In this document: one piece after another, positions 42,964 through 53,987 of the stretch
How the letters are laid out: every line of letters begins with the position of its first letter
Numbering within the stretch: the stretch's first letter is position 1
Position numbers and translations under genes: made by a program
Source: Clarkia xantiana subsp. parviflora
Lineage: Eukaryota; Streptophyta; Magnoliopsida; Myrtales; Onagraceae
Reading direction: 5' to 3'
Length of the DNA stretch: 64,000 nt
Assembly: GCA_036873135.1 (NCBI GenBank)
Contig: JAPTYO010000009.1
Span: forward strand, 21,783,756-21,847,755
The notes under the pieces: generated by a model
Database searches by the model: none
Seen by the model: the letters and a program-made list of their open reading frames with translations, nothing else
What the model was told of the DNA's origin: nothing

Positions 42964-43600
42964 GAAGTCGAGGAGTCAGTTAAGACTGCTCCTTAATCGT
43001 CACCGACTGTATGAAGTCGAGGAGTCAGTTAAGACTGCTCCGTTGTAGATGGCGACCTTCGGAAGTCGAGGAGTCAGTTAAGACTGCTCCTTTGTAGATG
43101 GCGACCTTCGGAAGTCTAGGAGTCAGTTAAGACTGCTCCTTAATCGTCGCCGACTGTATGAAGTCGAGGAGTCAGTTAAGACTAATCCTTTGTAAATGGC
43201 GACCTTCGGAAGTCGAGGAGTCAGTTAAGACTGCTCCTTAATCGTCGCCGACTGTATGAAGTTGAGGAGTCAGTTAAGACTACTCCTTTGTAGATGGCGA
43301 CCTTCGAAGTCAAGGAGTCAGTTAAGACTGCTCCTTAATCGTCGCCGACTGTATGAAGTCGAGGAGTCAGTTAAGACTGCTCCTTTGTAGATGGCGACCT
43401 TCGGAAGTCGAGGAGTCAGTTAAGACTGCTCCTCAATCGTCGTCGACTGTATGAAGTCGAGGAGTCAGTTAAGACTGCTCCTTTGTAGATGGCGACCTTC
43501 GGAAGTCGAGGAGTCAGTTAAGACTGCTCATTAATCGTCGCCGACTGTATGAAGTCGAGGAGTCAGTTAAGACTGCTCATTTGTAGATGGCGACCTTCGG
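42964..43600. repeat. Tandem array of 49-bp units in two alternating types (element D)
   Basis: Thirteen units share GAAGTCGAGGAGTCAGTTAA and GACTGCTCC. Type 1 continues with TTAATCGTCGCCGACTGTAT, type 2 with TTTGTAGATGGCGACCTTCG. The order is 1-2-2-1-2-1-2-1-2-1-2-1-2. The shared part can fold: GGAG, bulged T, CAGT, loop TAAG, ACTG, CTCC. The array lies between integrase and PPT. Confidence 0.9.
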
Positions 43601-43688
43601 ATGGTGAGGAGTCCTGCTTTTTGACACCCAGAGTAAAGGAATTATATCTTTATTCATTACTTCACTATAATTGAAATATATAAGAGAT

Positions 43689-44990
43689 TTAAACATAGAA
43701 TTTCTTTAAATGCTCGGCGTTGAAAGTCCTATTGAGGCGTTGCCCACGAGGGTCTTCCAATCTGTAGGCGTTAGGGCATGGTATTTCGACGACCACGTAA
43801 GGTCCTTCCCATTTCGGCACCATCTTTCCTCTTTGGTCTGTTGTCAGGAATTCGTTCCTTCGCAGGACTTTTTCTCCTAGGAAGAATTGGCGTTGTCCTA
43901 CCTTTCGATTGAAATATCTGGCGGTGGAGAGCTTCATTCTTCCCTGAATTTCTTCCGAAGTCCATCTTTTTTCGTCGGCTAAATCCAAGTCGATCTTTCT
44001 TTGTTCATCGTTTTGGTTAACTTGGTATGCCGCGACTCTTTGGAAGATATTGGCCACTTCGATGGGTGAGACTGATTCCGATCCATAAACCATATTGAAC
44101 GGAGTTTCTCTAAGTGCCCATAGAACTTGGTCTAATTCTTCAACCCATTTTCCCTTTAGAGCGGCTACTCTCTTCTTCAATCCATTGAGGATTGTCTTAT
44201 TGGCGGCCTCTACTTGCCTGTTTGTTTGGGCGTGATGTACAGAGCCAAATCGATGATTGATCAACATTTCTTCACAGAAGTCGGCGAGTTCATCACTAGC
44301 GAACTGGGGACCATTTTCGCTAATAAGGATCTTAGGGACTCCATACCGGCATATGATTTGTTCTCTTATGAACTTAATCATTTGAAAAGAGGTTGTGGAT
44401 GCTAGAGCTCTGGCTTCTATCCATTTAGAAAAGCAGTCGATGGCGACCACGATATGCGTTCGTTGACCTGTAGATTGGGGTAGGGGTCCAATAAGATCAA
44501 TCCCCCATTGAGCAAAGGGCCAGGCGCTCATCATGGGAGTAAGATCTGCTGGTGGTTTGGCGATCCTTGGAGCGTAAATTTGGCAAGCGAAGCAGGCCCG
44601 AACTAACGATGCTGCTTCTTTGTGCATTGTCGGCCAATAGAATCCCTGTCGCAATGCCTTGAGTACTAAGGTTTTGGCTCCTTCGTGGCAACCACCTTCC
44701 CCCCCATGTAGGTCTTCCATTATTCTTTCTGTTTGAGGAGCGGCTATGCACCTAAGGTAGGGCATGGAGTATCCTCTTTTGTAGAGATATCCATCTAAGA
44801 TCACGAAGCGTCCAGTTGCTCTTTGAATTTGGGTTGCTTCTACCGGGTTTTCTGGGAGAGTTCCCTTTTCTAAGTAGTTTTGAATGGGGGTGATCCAAGA
44901 ATCGAAATCTTGGATATTAAAGATTTCAGCTCTTGCTACTACCGCTGAATAGAGGGATCTTTCGACAAAGTGCACCGTGGTTGGGGGCAT
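43689..44990 (-). pseudogene. Integrase of element D
   Basis: 433 codons without interruption, to the stop at 43689. The N-terminal zinc finger shows GGEGGCHEGAKTL and CFACQIYA. The core has WGIDLIGPLP (first Asp), LISENGPQF and HAQTNRQVEAANK (Glu). The second catalytic residue is Glu instead of the invariant Asp (SDNG), so the enzyme is probably inactive. The C-terminal part reads PKWEGPYVVVEIP and ends HLKKFYV; there is no chromodomain. It is separated from RNase H by a frameshift near 44990. Confidence 0.85.
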
Positions 44991-45928
44991 TTCCTAGGGC
45001 GAACTTACTGAGGGCGTCCGCCTCTTTATTCTCCTATCGAGGAATAGCTTCTATTTGGAAGTGAGGCATATCTCGAATCGAGCATTCGTACTTCTTCGGC
45101 GTACTTTTTCATATTTTCTCCTTTGGCGACGTACGTTCCGTTTGTCTGATTGACGATTAACTCAGATTCGCACCGTACTTTTAACTTAGTAATGCCCATA
45201 CCTTTAGCTATTCGGAGGCCTGTTAGCAGGGCTTCATACTCAGCCTCATTATTGGTTGCTCGAAAAGTTAAGGCTAGAGCGTAGCGGAGTGGCTCTCCAT
45301 CAGGCGGTGTTAATATTAGACCTGCCCTGCATCCCAAGGCGGAAGATGATCCATCAGTATACAACAACCATGGCATGGTGTCGTAGGCCCCGTTCTCTTG
45401 GGTAGTCTTCACATGCTCTTCTTGCGGGAGGATAATGGGTTGTGCGTCTGGCGTTGATGTGTTTTCAGCTACAAAGTCGGCCAATGCTTGGCCTTTGATT
45501 TCTTCTCGAGGCTCGAAGTGGATGCGAAATTCACTCAACTCGACTGCCCATTTAACCATCCTCCCAGAGATGTCAGGTTTTTGCAATAGTTGCTTCAAAG
45601 GTTGATTGGTGAGCACCGTAATTTCATGGGCGTGAAAGTAAGGTCGGAGCTTCATGGCCGCTATTAACAGAGCATACAGATACTTCTCGATTTCCATATA
45701 GTTAGCCTCGGCTACGCCAAAGAGCTTGCTAACATAATATACGGGCATCTGAATGTCGTCAGTTTCTTTGATGAGAACCGAGCTCACTGCTGCTGAGCTG
45801 ATACTTAAGTATAGGAATAAGGGATCCTCTGGCAAAGGCTTGGCTAAAGCGGGGAGTGAGTGAAGGTGTGCTTTTAACTGTTGGAAGGATTCTTCGCACT
45901 CGATCGTCCACTCAAACTTCTTATTTTA
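44991..45928 (-). pseudogene. RNase H domains of element D
   Basis: The gypsy RNase H reads PLFLYLSISSAAVSSVLIK, MPVYYVSKLFGVAEANYM and HEITVLTNQPLKQLLQK. The archaeal-type RNase H follows with WLLYTDGSSSALGCRAGL, TNNEAEYEALLTGLRIAKG and RCESELIVNQTNGTY. It begins after an in-frame TAA (45926-45928, in the ILR-NKKFEW segment). A frameshift and a TAG near 45035-45070 break its C-terminus. Confidence 0.75.
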
Positions 45929-47701
45929 TCGTAGGATTTTAAAGAAAGGGAGGGACTTATCTCCCAATATTGCCAAGAATCTTCCCAGCGAGGCCAGTCT
46001 TCCATTTAGACTTTGTACTTCTCTATGGCAGGTAGGTGAGGACATCTCTTCTATGGCGGTCACCTTCTCTGGATTGGCCTCGATCCCTCTCTGGCTGACC
46101 ATGAAACCCAAAAACTTCCCCGACTGGACCCCAAATGCACACTTAGTGGGGTTTAATCTTACTTGGTGAAGTCTCATGCATGCGAAGGCTTCCTCTAGAT
46201 CTTGAACATGGTCGTGCCCCCTTCTGGTTTTGACTAGCGTGTCGTCTACGTATACTTCCATGTTCCTTCCTATCATAGGTTTGAAAAGCTTATTCACCAT
46301 ACGTTGGTAAGTAGCTCCCGCGTTTATTAAACCAAACGGCATGACGGTGTAGTGATAGATGTCGCTGTCAGCATAGAACGCCGTATGAGCCTCATCCTTG
46401 GGATGCATTCGTATTTGATTATACCCAGAATAGGCGTCCATGAAGCTTAAGAGTTCACTTCCTGAAGTGGCGTCGACTAACTGATCAATTCTTGGAAGAG
46501 GATAGGAATCTTTTGGACATGCTTTGTTGAGATCTCGGAAATCGACACACATCCTCCATCTTTGGTTGGATTTCTTTACCAAGACCGGGTTGGCGACCCA
46601 AGTTTGGAATCGTATTTCTTTGACGAAACCTGCTTCCACTAATTTTCCAACCTCTTGGCGGATTGCGGCTTTCTTTTCTGCCCCCATAGATCTTCTCTTC
46701 TGGGCTATGGGTTTGATGGCGGGATCTATCCTTAGCTCGTGAGAGATAATTTCTGGATTTATCCCTGGAATGTCGCTGGGTTCCCAGGCGAATAGTTCCT
46801 TGTATTCCCTTAAGAGGGCAGTTATTCTCTGGGCTAACTCCGGGGATAAGGCTGCTCCAATCTTTACTTTCTTCTCCTTCCCTTCTAGGAAGATTTCGAC
46901 TAATTCTTCCATCGGGGCCGGTCGTCCTCCCTCCTCTCGAGGGTCCTCCTCTGTAACGATGGAGAGGGTTTCTCTTTGACTTGATCTTCTGAGGAGGTCG
47001 ACGTAGCATTGTCGAGAGGTTTCTTGATCGCCCCAGACTTCTCCTAACCCATGATGGGTAGGGAATCTCATGACTTGATGAACGGTGGAAGGTATTATAT
47101 GGTTGGGATTGAGAGTGGTTCTTCCTAATATCGCATTGTAGGCGTGGATCTGATCGAGTACCACAAAGCGAATTTTTAGGTGTAAGGCTTTCCATCCTCG
47201 CCCTAGGATTACGGGGAGTTGTATTGCCCCCAAGGGATAAGTCGTTCTTCCCGCGAATCCCACCAAAGGTGAAGTCATCTCTTGCAGATCTTTTCTTTTG
47301 TATCCCATGGCGACGAGAACGTTGAAGGCGATTACGTCTGTGGAGCTTCCTCCATCCACCAGTATCCTTTTAACCTCCTTGTCGTTGATTTGAGCGGTGA
47401 TTAACAATGCATCTTCATGGGGCTGAGAGGTCTCCGATAGATCTTCCATTGAGAAGGTAATCGCCACTGGCTCCAATTCTCTCGCCCTTTCCAAGGGGCT
47501 TATTGGAGTGCAGCGGGCAGCGTACGGGTCCCTGGCCGAGCTTGCTTCTCCTCCCGCTGCGAATCCTCCAGCTAGGATGTTGATATCATTCCCCGGGGGC
47601 ATTCTCCATCTCCTTGACTCATGAGAGCGACGTCGATGGTGGCGTTGGATCTCTCTTCTCATGAATTCTAATTCTCTTCTTTCGAGGAGGCAATCCTCCA
47701 T
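45929..47701 (-). pseudogene. Protease and reverse transcriptase of element D
   Basis: A 591-codon frame. It has NILAGGFAAGGE (gag-protease link), protease with ILVDGGSSTDV and TYPLGAIQLPVILG, then RT with WRMCVDFRDLNKACPKD, LLSFMDAYSGYNQ, TVMPFGLINAGATYQRM, YVDD (46251-46262) and FGVQSGKFLGFMVSQRG. All catalytic motifs are intact. The frame ends at the TAA at 45926. Confidence 0.85.
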
Positions 47702-48420
47702 GTTATGCCCCTCTTGCCGGTAGTGTTCACAACAAGGAGTAGAATATCGATTTTCCTCATTTAAATGAAATATCTCTAGCCTTTGCTGAGTTCACCGGAA
47801 TTCTCTAGACGAGATCTCCCGTTGAGATGAGCTTTCGCCCCTACTCCGTGGATGCCTTTGTTGGAGGCGACGATTCCTCTGAGCTTGCTCTACTTCTATG
47901 TGGAAGTTTACTCGCTCTTCTAGTTCCTCCATACTTCTTACTGGCTCCGTGTGTTGAGTGAGGGCTAGAGGTCGAGATTGAACTCCCAGTCCTCTAAAGA
48001 ACATTCGAATGGCCTCTCCATCCATGAGTTCGCCTCCGGTATAACCTACTTGGAATCGCCTAGAGTAATTTTCCAGGGTTTCTTCCGGCCCTTAGAATAT
48101 ACCCTCCGTCATCCATCTCCCCCTTTGTGCTCGCTCTATGTCCACATGATGGTTAGCAAGTTGTATTAATCCTTCCAGGCTCCTTACCGGGGTTATGGCT
48201 TGAGTGAGGGTTAAGGATCGAGACTGGGATCCTAACCCCCTGAAGAATGCCCGGATGGTTTCGCTCTCTGAGAGCTCGCCCCCCGTATATCCTCCTTGGA
48301 ATCGCCTAAAGTAATCTTCCAAGGTCTCGTTTGGTCCTTGGAATATACCTTCGGCTGTCCGTGCTTGACTTTGTCTTGTTCAATTTCTTGGTGGTGCCAT
48401 GACCTTTTGATCTCCGTTTC
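47702..48420 (-). pseudogene. Shortened, partly duplicated gag of element D
   Basis: From the PBS the minus strand gives MAPPRN and a stop. It continues at about 48365 in the middle of gag (GIFQGPNETLEDYFRRFQGG, GELSESETIRAFFRGLGSQS). After about 270 bp the same segment recurs, diverged (ENYSRRFQVGYTGGELMDG, IRMFFRGLGVQSR), with a TAA between the copies near 48092. Most of gag (about the first 250 codons) and a clear zinc knuckle are missing. Confidence 0.7.
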
Positions 48421-48437
48421 CCACAGACGGCGCCAAA
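48419..48437 (-). promoter_or_regulatory. Primer-binding site of element D
   Basis: On the minus strand TTTGGCGCCGTCTGTGGGA lies immediately after the 5' LTR end; nearly the same as in element B. Confidence 0.8.
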
Positions 48438-49225
48438 TGTTGGGATCAAAATGACGTGGCCTTGAACTTCGGGGAATGGACTTCCAAGTATCTCCTCGGA
48501 CTTAGCTCTCCCGAACGCTAAGTTTTCCTCTAAGAGGTTATGTGGGGCGAGAACCTGAAAAAGGGGTGGGGATGACCCCTGATTCCACTCCGAAGCTTAA
48601 GTCAGTAATGGATTTGAGAGTAATAATATATGAACGTATTTAGAACTGACTGAATGTCTAAATGAGTAAAAAACAGTCCCTATTTATAGGGACAGATTAC
48701 CGACTTTCTATAAGGCGGCTGCTATGCCCTGATTGGTAGCTGAGAGGCGGTGGTTCCTCTTCTGTGATTGGCTGAGTGAGACGGTGAGCAGTCAGCTGGT
48801 GACGAGTAGGTCTCCAGCTAAGTGTTTCTTACTGAGGAAGCTTTCTCTAAGCAGGTCGCCACCTGTAGTTACCTTTGTAGGGAGGTTTCCTCTAGTGGTA
48901 GTTAAGAACAGGTCGCCGCTTTATGTTTACTTAGCCGGGATGGTTCTTTTTAGCTGGTGACAAGTAGGTCGCCACCTGTCTTTTTAGAGGAAGGTTTCCT
49001 CCGATGACGGTTGAAGCAGGTCGCCACCTGTAGTTACCTTCGAAGGAAGGTTTCTCCTAGTGGTGGGCAGTCGTATTTTGGAAGTCGACTTTTTCATAAG
49101 TTGTCGTCGACCTTTTATCCTTGCCTCGTTAAGACGATTGAGAATGGTCAACGATTCTTCTTTCCCTGCCTTTTAAACGTACTCGACTTTTATGCTAAAT
49201 ATCAAATTTTAATCATAACCCAACA
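48438..49225 (-). repeat. 5' LTR of element D
   Basis: 788 bp, TGTTGGGATCAAAATG to AACCCAACA in plus orientation. Very similar to the 3' LTR over its full length, which suggests a fairly recent insertion. It also carries the inverted-repeat TATA (48676-48693) and CTCCGAAGCTTAAGTCA (48588-48604). Confidence 0.9.
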
Positions 49226-49230
49226 TACGC

Positions 49231-50720
49231 CACGTAGGTCATCTGTATAAAGTTGTAAAACGTTTTATACAGACACAGATCAATTGATGTAATTCACTCG
49301 TGAATTTACTCAGATGTGATGTTCAACATGACTTAAAGTTCTCGACTATCTATGCGACAATAATGGATCGAATACACGATCTTCAGAACAAGAACCCTAC
49401 CATTGTCAGTTATCGTTAGTTTGAGTTACTAAAATTTTGGTTATTTCGAAATTCGGATTTATTGAATAAAGTAGATACCGTTCGATTCGATATGTGATCT
49501 ACTTGTCAAAATTAATCCACCCGGTTAAAAGGGATCGATCTGAAAAGAAATTTCAGTCAGGTAAAAGTGGTCGAATAAAACGAAACGATTCACGTACTCC
49601 GTCATTTCAGTCGGGAAACTGAACTGAACATACACATCAATTGCGTAGCTAGATCGAAAGATTTAGTATTTCTTATTTATTATTACTCCATTGAATGAAA
49701 TAAAATGTAATGATAATCATGTTTGAAACCATTAAAACCGATTAAATTGAATTAAATTCAGAAATCAAACGATTTAACCAAGGGTTTAACCCCAGAGTAA
49801 ATTGCGCCTTGCGCAAGTGGACCTCGATAGACGGAACACATCGTTTCATAAAATGAGTTTAACAATGAAGTGTTTGTTTGATGATGTGCTGAATTTTCGT
49901 TTGCACTCCTTCGGAAATATGACTTATTGATAACATTTACATCGGTATGAAGTAAGCAGCGTAAGCTACAACGACTTTGTAAAAGTATCAACTGACACAT
50001 AAGATGAATACCTAAAATGTTCAGTTCGGGGATGGATAAAATCTCTGAGATAATCAGCAAACGAAGAAGGATAAAGTCGGTTAAACGATTTTCCTTCCAA
50101 ACGCCTTGAACGATAAATCAGGCTAGGCATTCAAGTTAAATAACATACTTCAAGAAGCACAGTTTATATATTTACATAGTGTTGGAGTCGTTCTATAAGA
50201 CATTCCATATGGAATGATGACAGATGATTCACATAAATGTAAAACTGTGTTCCATTAAGATCGGTAAGGTAGGTAACCGTCATAGCAGAAAGGTGACAAT
50301 GAGTTAAATCATATCACCATGCGACATTAATTTGCGCGATAAACACATATTTATGACAAGGGTATGCCATTTACTCCTAGAAAATACCTGTTTCCAGCTT
50401 GGATTAAATGGTACTGTGGTCGAACATGAGACATTACATCACTAAGAGGTCGAATTTTCCAAATGCATGAACAGTTTCAATTAACATAGTCATGATCAAA
50501 ACGTAGCAGAATAACGATGACAATCAGGTCCCACTTAATTCGTGTGGGAGAGATTTGAACCAGCAACTCAAGTGAATGACATGGTAAATGAGAATGGGGA
50601 CATTTCCATAGTAAATCCAGTGGGAGGAATAAACCCTACCACAGTAATCACTGTTGCTGTTGGGACGAATCAAGTCGAACCTGATGGTCAAAATTGTTGA
50701 ACCTGGAGTGACACAACTAC
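49231..50720. other. Non-coding interior of copia 3, right of element D
   Basis: Continues copia 3 after the TACGC duplication. No sustained ORF or copia motif was found; probably decayed or foreign filler in a non-autonomous element. Confidence 0.5.
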
Positions 50721-50721
50721 C

Positions 50722-51467
50722 TAATAAGCATGGTTGGTATTTCGATATACACCGTGCAATACACCCATCTGAATATCTGTCACGTCGTGGGCCTAGTAGC
50801 ACGTTTCCAATCAGATCCTAGCAATCAACATTTAAAAGACTGTAAAACGAATTACTATTTATACCTAATTCGTTATCTGAAAGGTACTGCCGACTATGCT
50901 CTGTGCTATGAGGGCGGGATGTTAGAATTGACCGGTTACAGTGACACCGACCATGGTGGCGATCCGGATGATCATAAGTCCACCACATGAGGAGTATTTC
51001 TCATTGCTAATGCAACCATTTCATGGACGAGCAAGAAGCAAACCTGTGTCACGCTGTCAACAATGGAATCGGAGTTCGTTGCTCTCTCTAAAAATGCACA
51101 GGAAGCAGTCTGGCTGAAAAGGCTTCGTACTGCGTTGCTAGGTGGTGACATTAGAAGTAAACCTGTAAAGGTGTTCTCCGAAAGTTAGGCAGCTATTGCG
51201 GCAATTAAGAATCCGAACTACCATAGTAGGACCAAACACATTGATGTGAAATATTTCTATGCTAAATCGATGGTAGAAGACAATATAATCACTATGGAAT
51301 ACTTGTCCACTGATAATATGATTGCGGGCCCATTAACTAAGCCACTACGCAGGGAGATATTCGAAAAGCGTGTAAAACTGCTTGGATAGCGTAAGGTTTA
51401 GAAATGGCATGTATCTGTGATAACATTTTGATATTAGAAAGTTACATTTAGTAAGCGAAAGAATTGC
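50722..51467 (+). pseudogene. RT end and RNase H of copia 3, first duplicate
   Basis: Contains YTHLNICHVVGLVARFQSDP, RYLKGTADYALCYEGG, TGYSDTDHGGDPDDHKSTT, a TGA at 50988-50990, FVALSKNAQEAVWLKRL and HIDVKYFYAKSMVED. The RNase H segment normally SDNQAA reads SES plus a TAG. The sequence is about 97% like the second copy by eye. Confidence 0.75.
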
Positions 51468-52312
51468 AAAAACCCGTGGATGCGCCGGTGGTATTTGGGT
51501 GCGCACTGTTGAATCGTGACAGTCCCAAGAACCCGGCAGAGCATGAACAGATGAAGGGTCCAGAGACTTTAAGCATGGTTGGTATTTCGATATACACCGT
51601 GCAATACACCCATCTGAATATCTGTCACGCCATGGGCCTAGTAGCACGTTTCCAATCAGATCCTAGCAATCAACATTTAAAAGACTGTAAAACGAATTAC
51701 TATTTATACCTACTTCGTTATCTGAAAGGTACCGCCGACTATGCTCTGTGCTATGAGGGCGGGAAGTTAGAATTGACCGGTTACAGTGACGCCGACCATG
51801 GTGGCGATCCGGATGATCGTAAGTCCACCACATGAGGAGTATTTCTCCTTGCTAATGCCGCCATTTCATGGACGAGCAAGAAGCAAACCTGTGTCGCGCG
51901 GTCAAAAATGGAATCAGAATTCGTTGCTCTCTCTAAAAATGCACAGGAAGCAGTCTGGTTGAAAAGGCTTCCTACTGCGTTGCTAGGTGGTGACATCAGA
52001 AGTAAACCTGTAAAGGTGTTCTCCAACAGACAGGCAGCTATTGCGGCAGTTAAGAATCCGAAGTACCATAGTAGGACCAAACACATTGATGTGAAATATT
52101 TCTATGCTAAATCGATGGTAGAAGACAATATAATCACTATGGAATACTTGTCCACTGATAATATGATTGCGGACCCATTAGCTAAGCCACTACACAGGGA
52201 GATATTCGAAAAGCATGTAAAACTGCTTGGATTGCGTAGGGTTTAGAAATGACATGTATCTGTGATAACATTTTGATATTAGAAAGTTACATTTTGTAAG
52301 CGAAAATATTGC
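51468..52312 (+). pseudogene. RT end and RNase H of copia 3, second duplicate
   Basis: Begins slightly further upstream in RT (PVDAPVVFGCALLNRDSPKN) and has the same order of motifs: DADHGGDPDDRKSTT, a TGA at 51833-51835 at the same codon as the first copy, MESEFVALSKNAQEAVWLKR and VFSNRQAAIAAVKN (Asp replaced by Asn), ending LLGLRRV at 52246. Copy and spacing show a direct tandem duplication of about 845 bp. Confidence 0.8.
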
Positions 52313-53384
52313 AACTGAGTTTATGATCAATCGACGTCATAATGTTTTGATTACATCAAATTTACGGCCTATAAACTGAGTCGTAGGAGGACGCAATCCT
52401 CTGTCAAACTATGTCGAATGTGGGCCTTACCTAGTCACGCGGATACGGTCGTCTTGCGGTGGAGGGAGGCCTCTACTATGCAAGGCTGGCTAAGAATTAG
52501 GGGGATAAACCTGATTACGCAGAACGATTAACTATTGTCGAAGTAACTCGACATGATCTTCGTCCTGCAGATAGCCGTGATGAACTCCGTTCGTCAGAAA
52601 TCCACATTCTGGACCATATGAAAATCTGTGATAGCATGATTGACATATCCCATTCATGTTGACCCAAAAGGTTCAGGTATGCTATCAACGCGTGCTTCAT
52701 ACTACGTGTGCCATGTTCGACCACGGGGTCACAGCTCGGTTGTGCTAGGAAAAGAATCCTCGTGATTCTGGCGGGCGCAAACTTCTTCACCTCGACTGTG
52801 TGATTGATCCCGGGAGCCTTATGAAGAGGCACCCAAAGTATCCTCATGGACTCAGAACTCTTACCTAAGGTCAGGCTTAATGCTCGCTTCCCGACGTATG
52901 AGCGTAGTGCTGAACAAAAAGGCCCAGTGACCACGTCTTTGGAAACTGGTTAGGTTTGACTAAGGGTATGAGCGATGGGGATTGTCAAGTTCACATATAA
53001 TTCACCGACTCTTGTATTCACTAGGTGGCTACCAACCGGATATTAGTTGAAGGTTGTGAATACTTGTACGGATGCCTTGGAGAAGTGTTCCTATGTGGAA
53101 ACTAGGCAAATGGAGAATTATAAGTTGACCTAGTATACAGCGCGGTACAATATGTATAAATATTGTTTATAACAGGTTGATTGGAGAAAAGGGAATCAAC
53201 GTTTCGCGGGCGCTACAACACTCCTAACAGATGAGTAGCACGATGCCCGTCGTATCCGCCGGTCGCACTGCAAACCTCATATGAACTATTCGGAAGCACG
53301 GAGCAGATCAAAGGGGAGAAATGTTGATGCGGATTTGGACAACAATACATTAACAGGCACCCTCCCATTCCGGCGAGTGGGAGC
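52313..53384 (+). other. 3' UTR of copia 3
   Basis: The conserved non-coding tail also seen in copia 1 and copia 2, ending CATTCCGGCGAGTGGGAGC before the LTR. Confidence 0.65.
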
Positions 53385-53982
53385 TGTAAGCATATGGTGA
53401 TGGGCGCCGTAATTGGTAGCCCATAATATGTATATTTTACCTAATAAACTTGGGTAAATGTCACATTAGGGTAATTGGGCTAGACCCAAATCCCAATTGA
53501 CATGGGAGGCCCAAAATTGGGCCTCCCCAATACATAGGCCGACCGAAACATTAGTGAGGGGTAAAGTGAGCTTTTGTCCACTTTATTCCTCCTATAAATA
53601 AGAGGTGTTAGGGAATATTTAAGGTTAATCGTAATTCCCTCATAAGAGTGTTTTAGAGAGAAAACCCTCATCCCACACCTTGAAGTTTCGGCCGAACCAC
53701 TACTACACAGAAGGTGTGCCAAATTGCTTTCGAGCAACTCTCCGAACATCTGTCCCCGTGTCAAGTATTGATCTGAGGCTTTGCTGTGGAGCTGCACCAC
53801 GTAGGGATTCTCTAACAAGAACCTCTACGGGTCCCGACCGGAGGATCTAGAACTCCCTCGTACAAAGGATTTTGGACTACGGTAACTGTTGAGGTATGTG
53901 TAACTCTTCCGCTGTATAATTTCGATTAAATGCATGTACCATGTTTTGTGTTTCCGTAGTGATTACTCCCCGTAATCTAACA
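53385..53982 (+). repeat. 3' LTR of copia 3
   Basis: 598 bp, TGTAAGCATATGG to CCGTAATCTAACA; TSD CAAAG follows at 53983-53987. Confidence 0.85.
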
Positions 53983-53987
53983 CAAAG

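Larger units (their letters stand above)
42042..49225 (-). mobile_element. Element D: Tat-like Ty3/gypsy retrotransposon with reduced gag
   Basis: A 7.2-kb element with LTRs 42042-42827 (3') and 48438-49225 (5') and TSD TACGC (42037-42041 and 49226-49230). On the minus strand: PBS, a shortened and duplicated gag, protease, RT, two RNase H, integrase, a hairpin repeat array, PPT. It lacks the antisense ORF seen in A-C. Stops, frameshifts and one changed catalytic residue make it inactive. Confidence 0.9.
38969..53982 (+). mobile_element. Copia 3: Ty1/copia element inserted in the element F LTR
   Basis: LTRs at 38969-39554 and 53385-53982, TSD CAAAG (38964-38968 and 53983-53987), PBS at 39556-39567. 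The interior is interrupted by element D (42042-49225). The 5' interior has the CCGAACCGG array but no gag. The 3' interior has only RT-end and RNase H remains, in tandem duplicate. It is non-autonomous and heavily rearranged. Confidence 0.85.

Noticed and set aside
42964..43600. CRISPR-like array
   Set aside because: Units are contiguous with no unique spacers, and the sequence is a plant retroelement.
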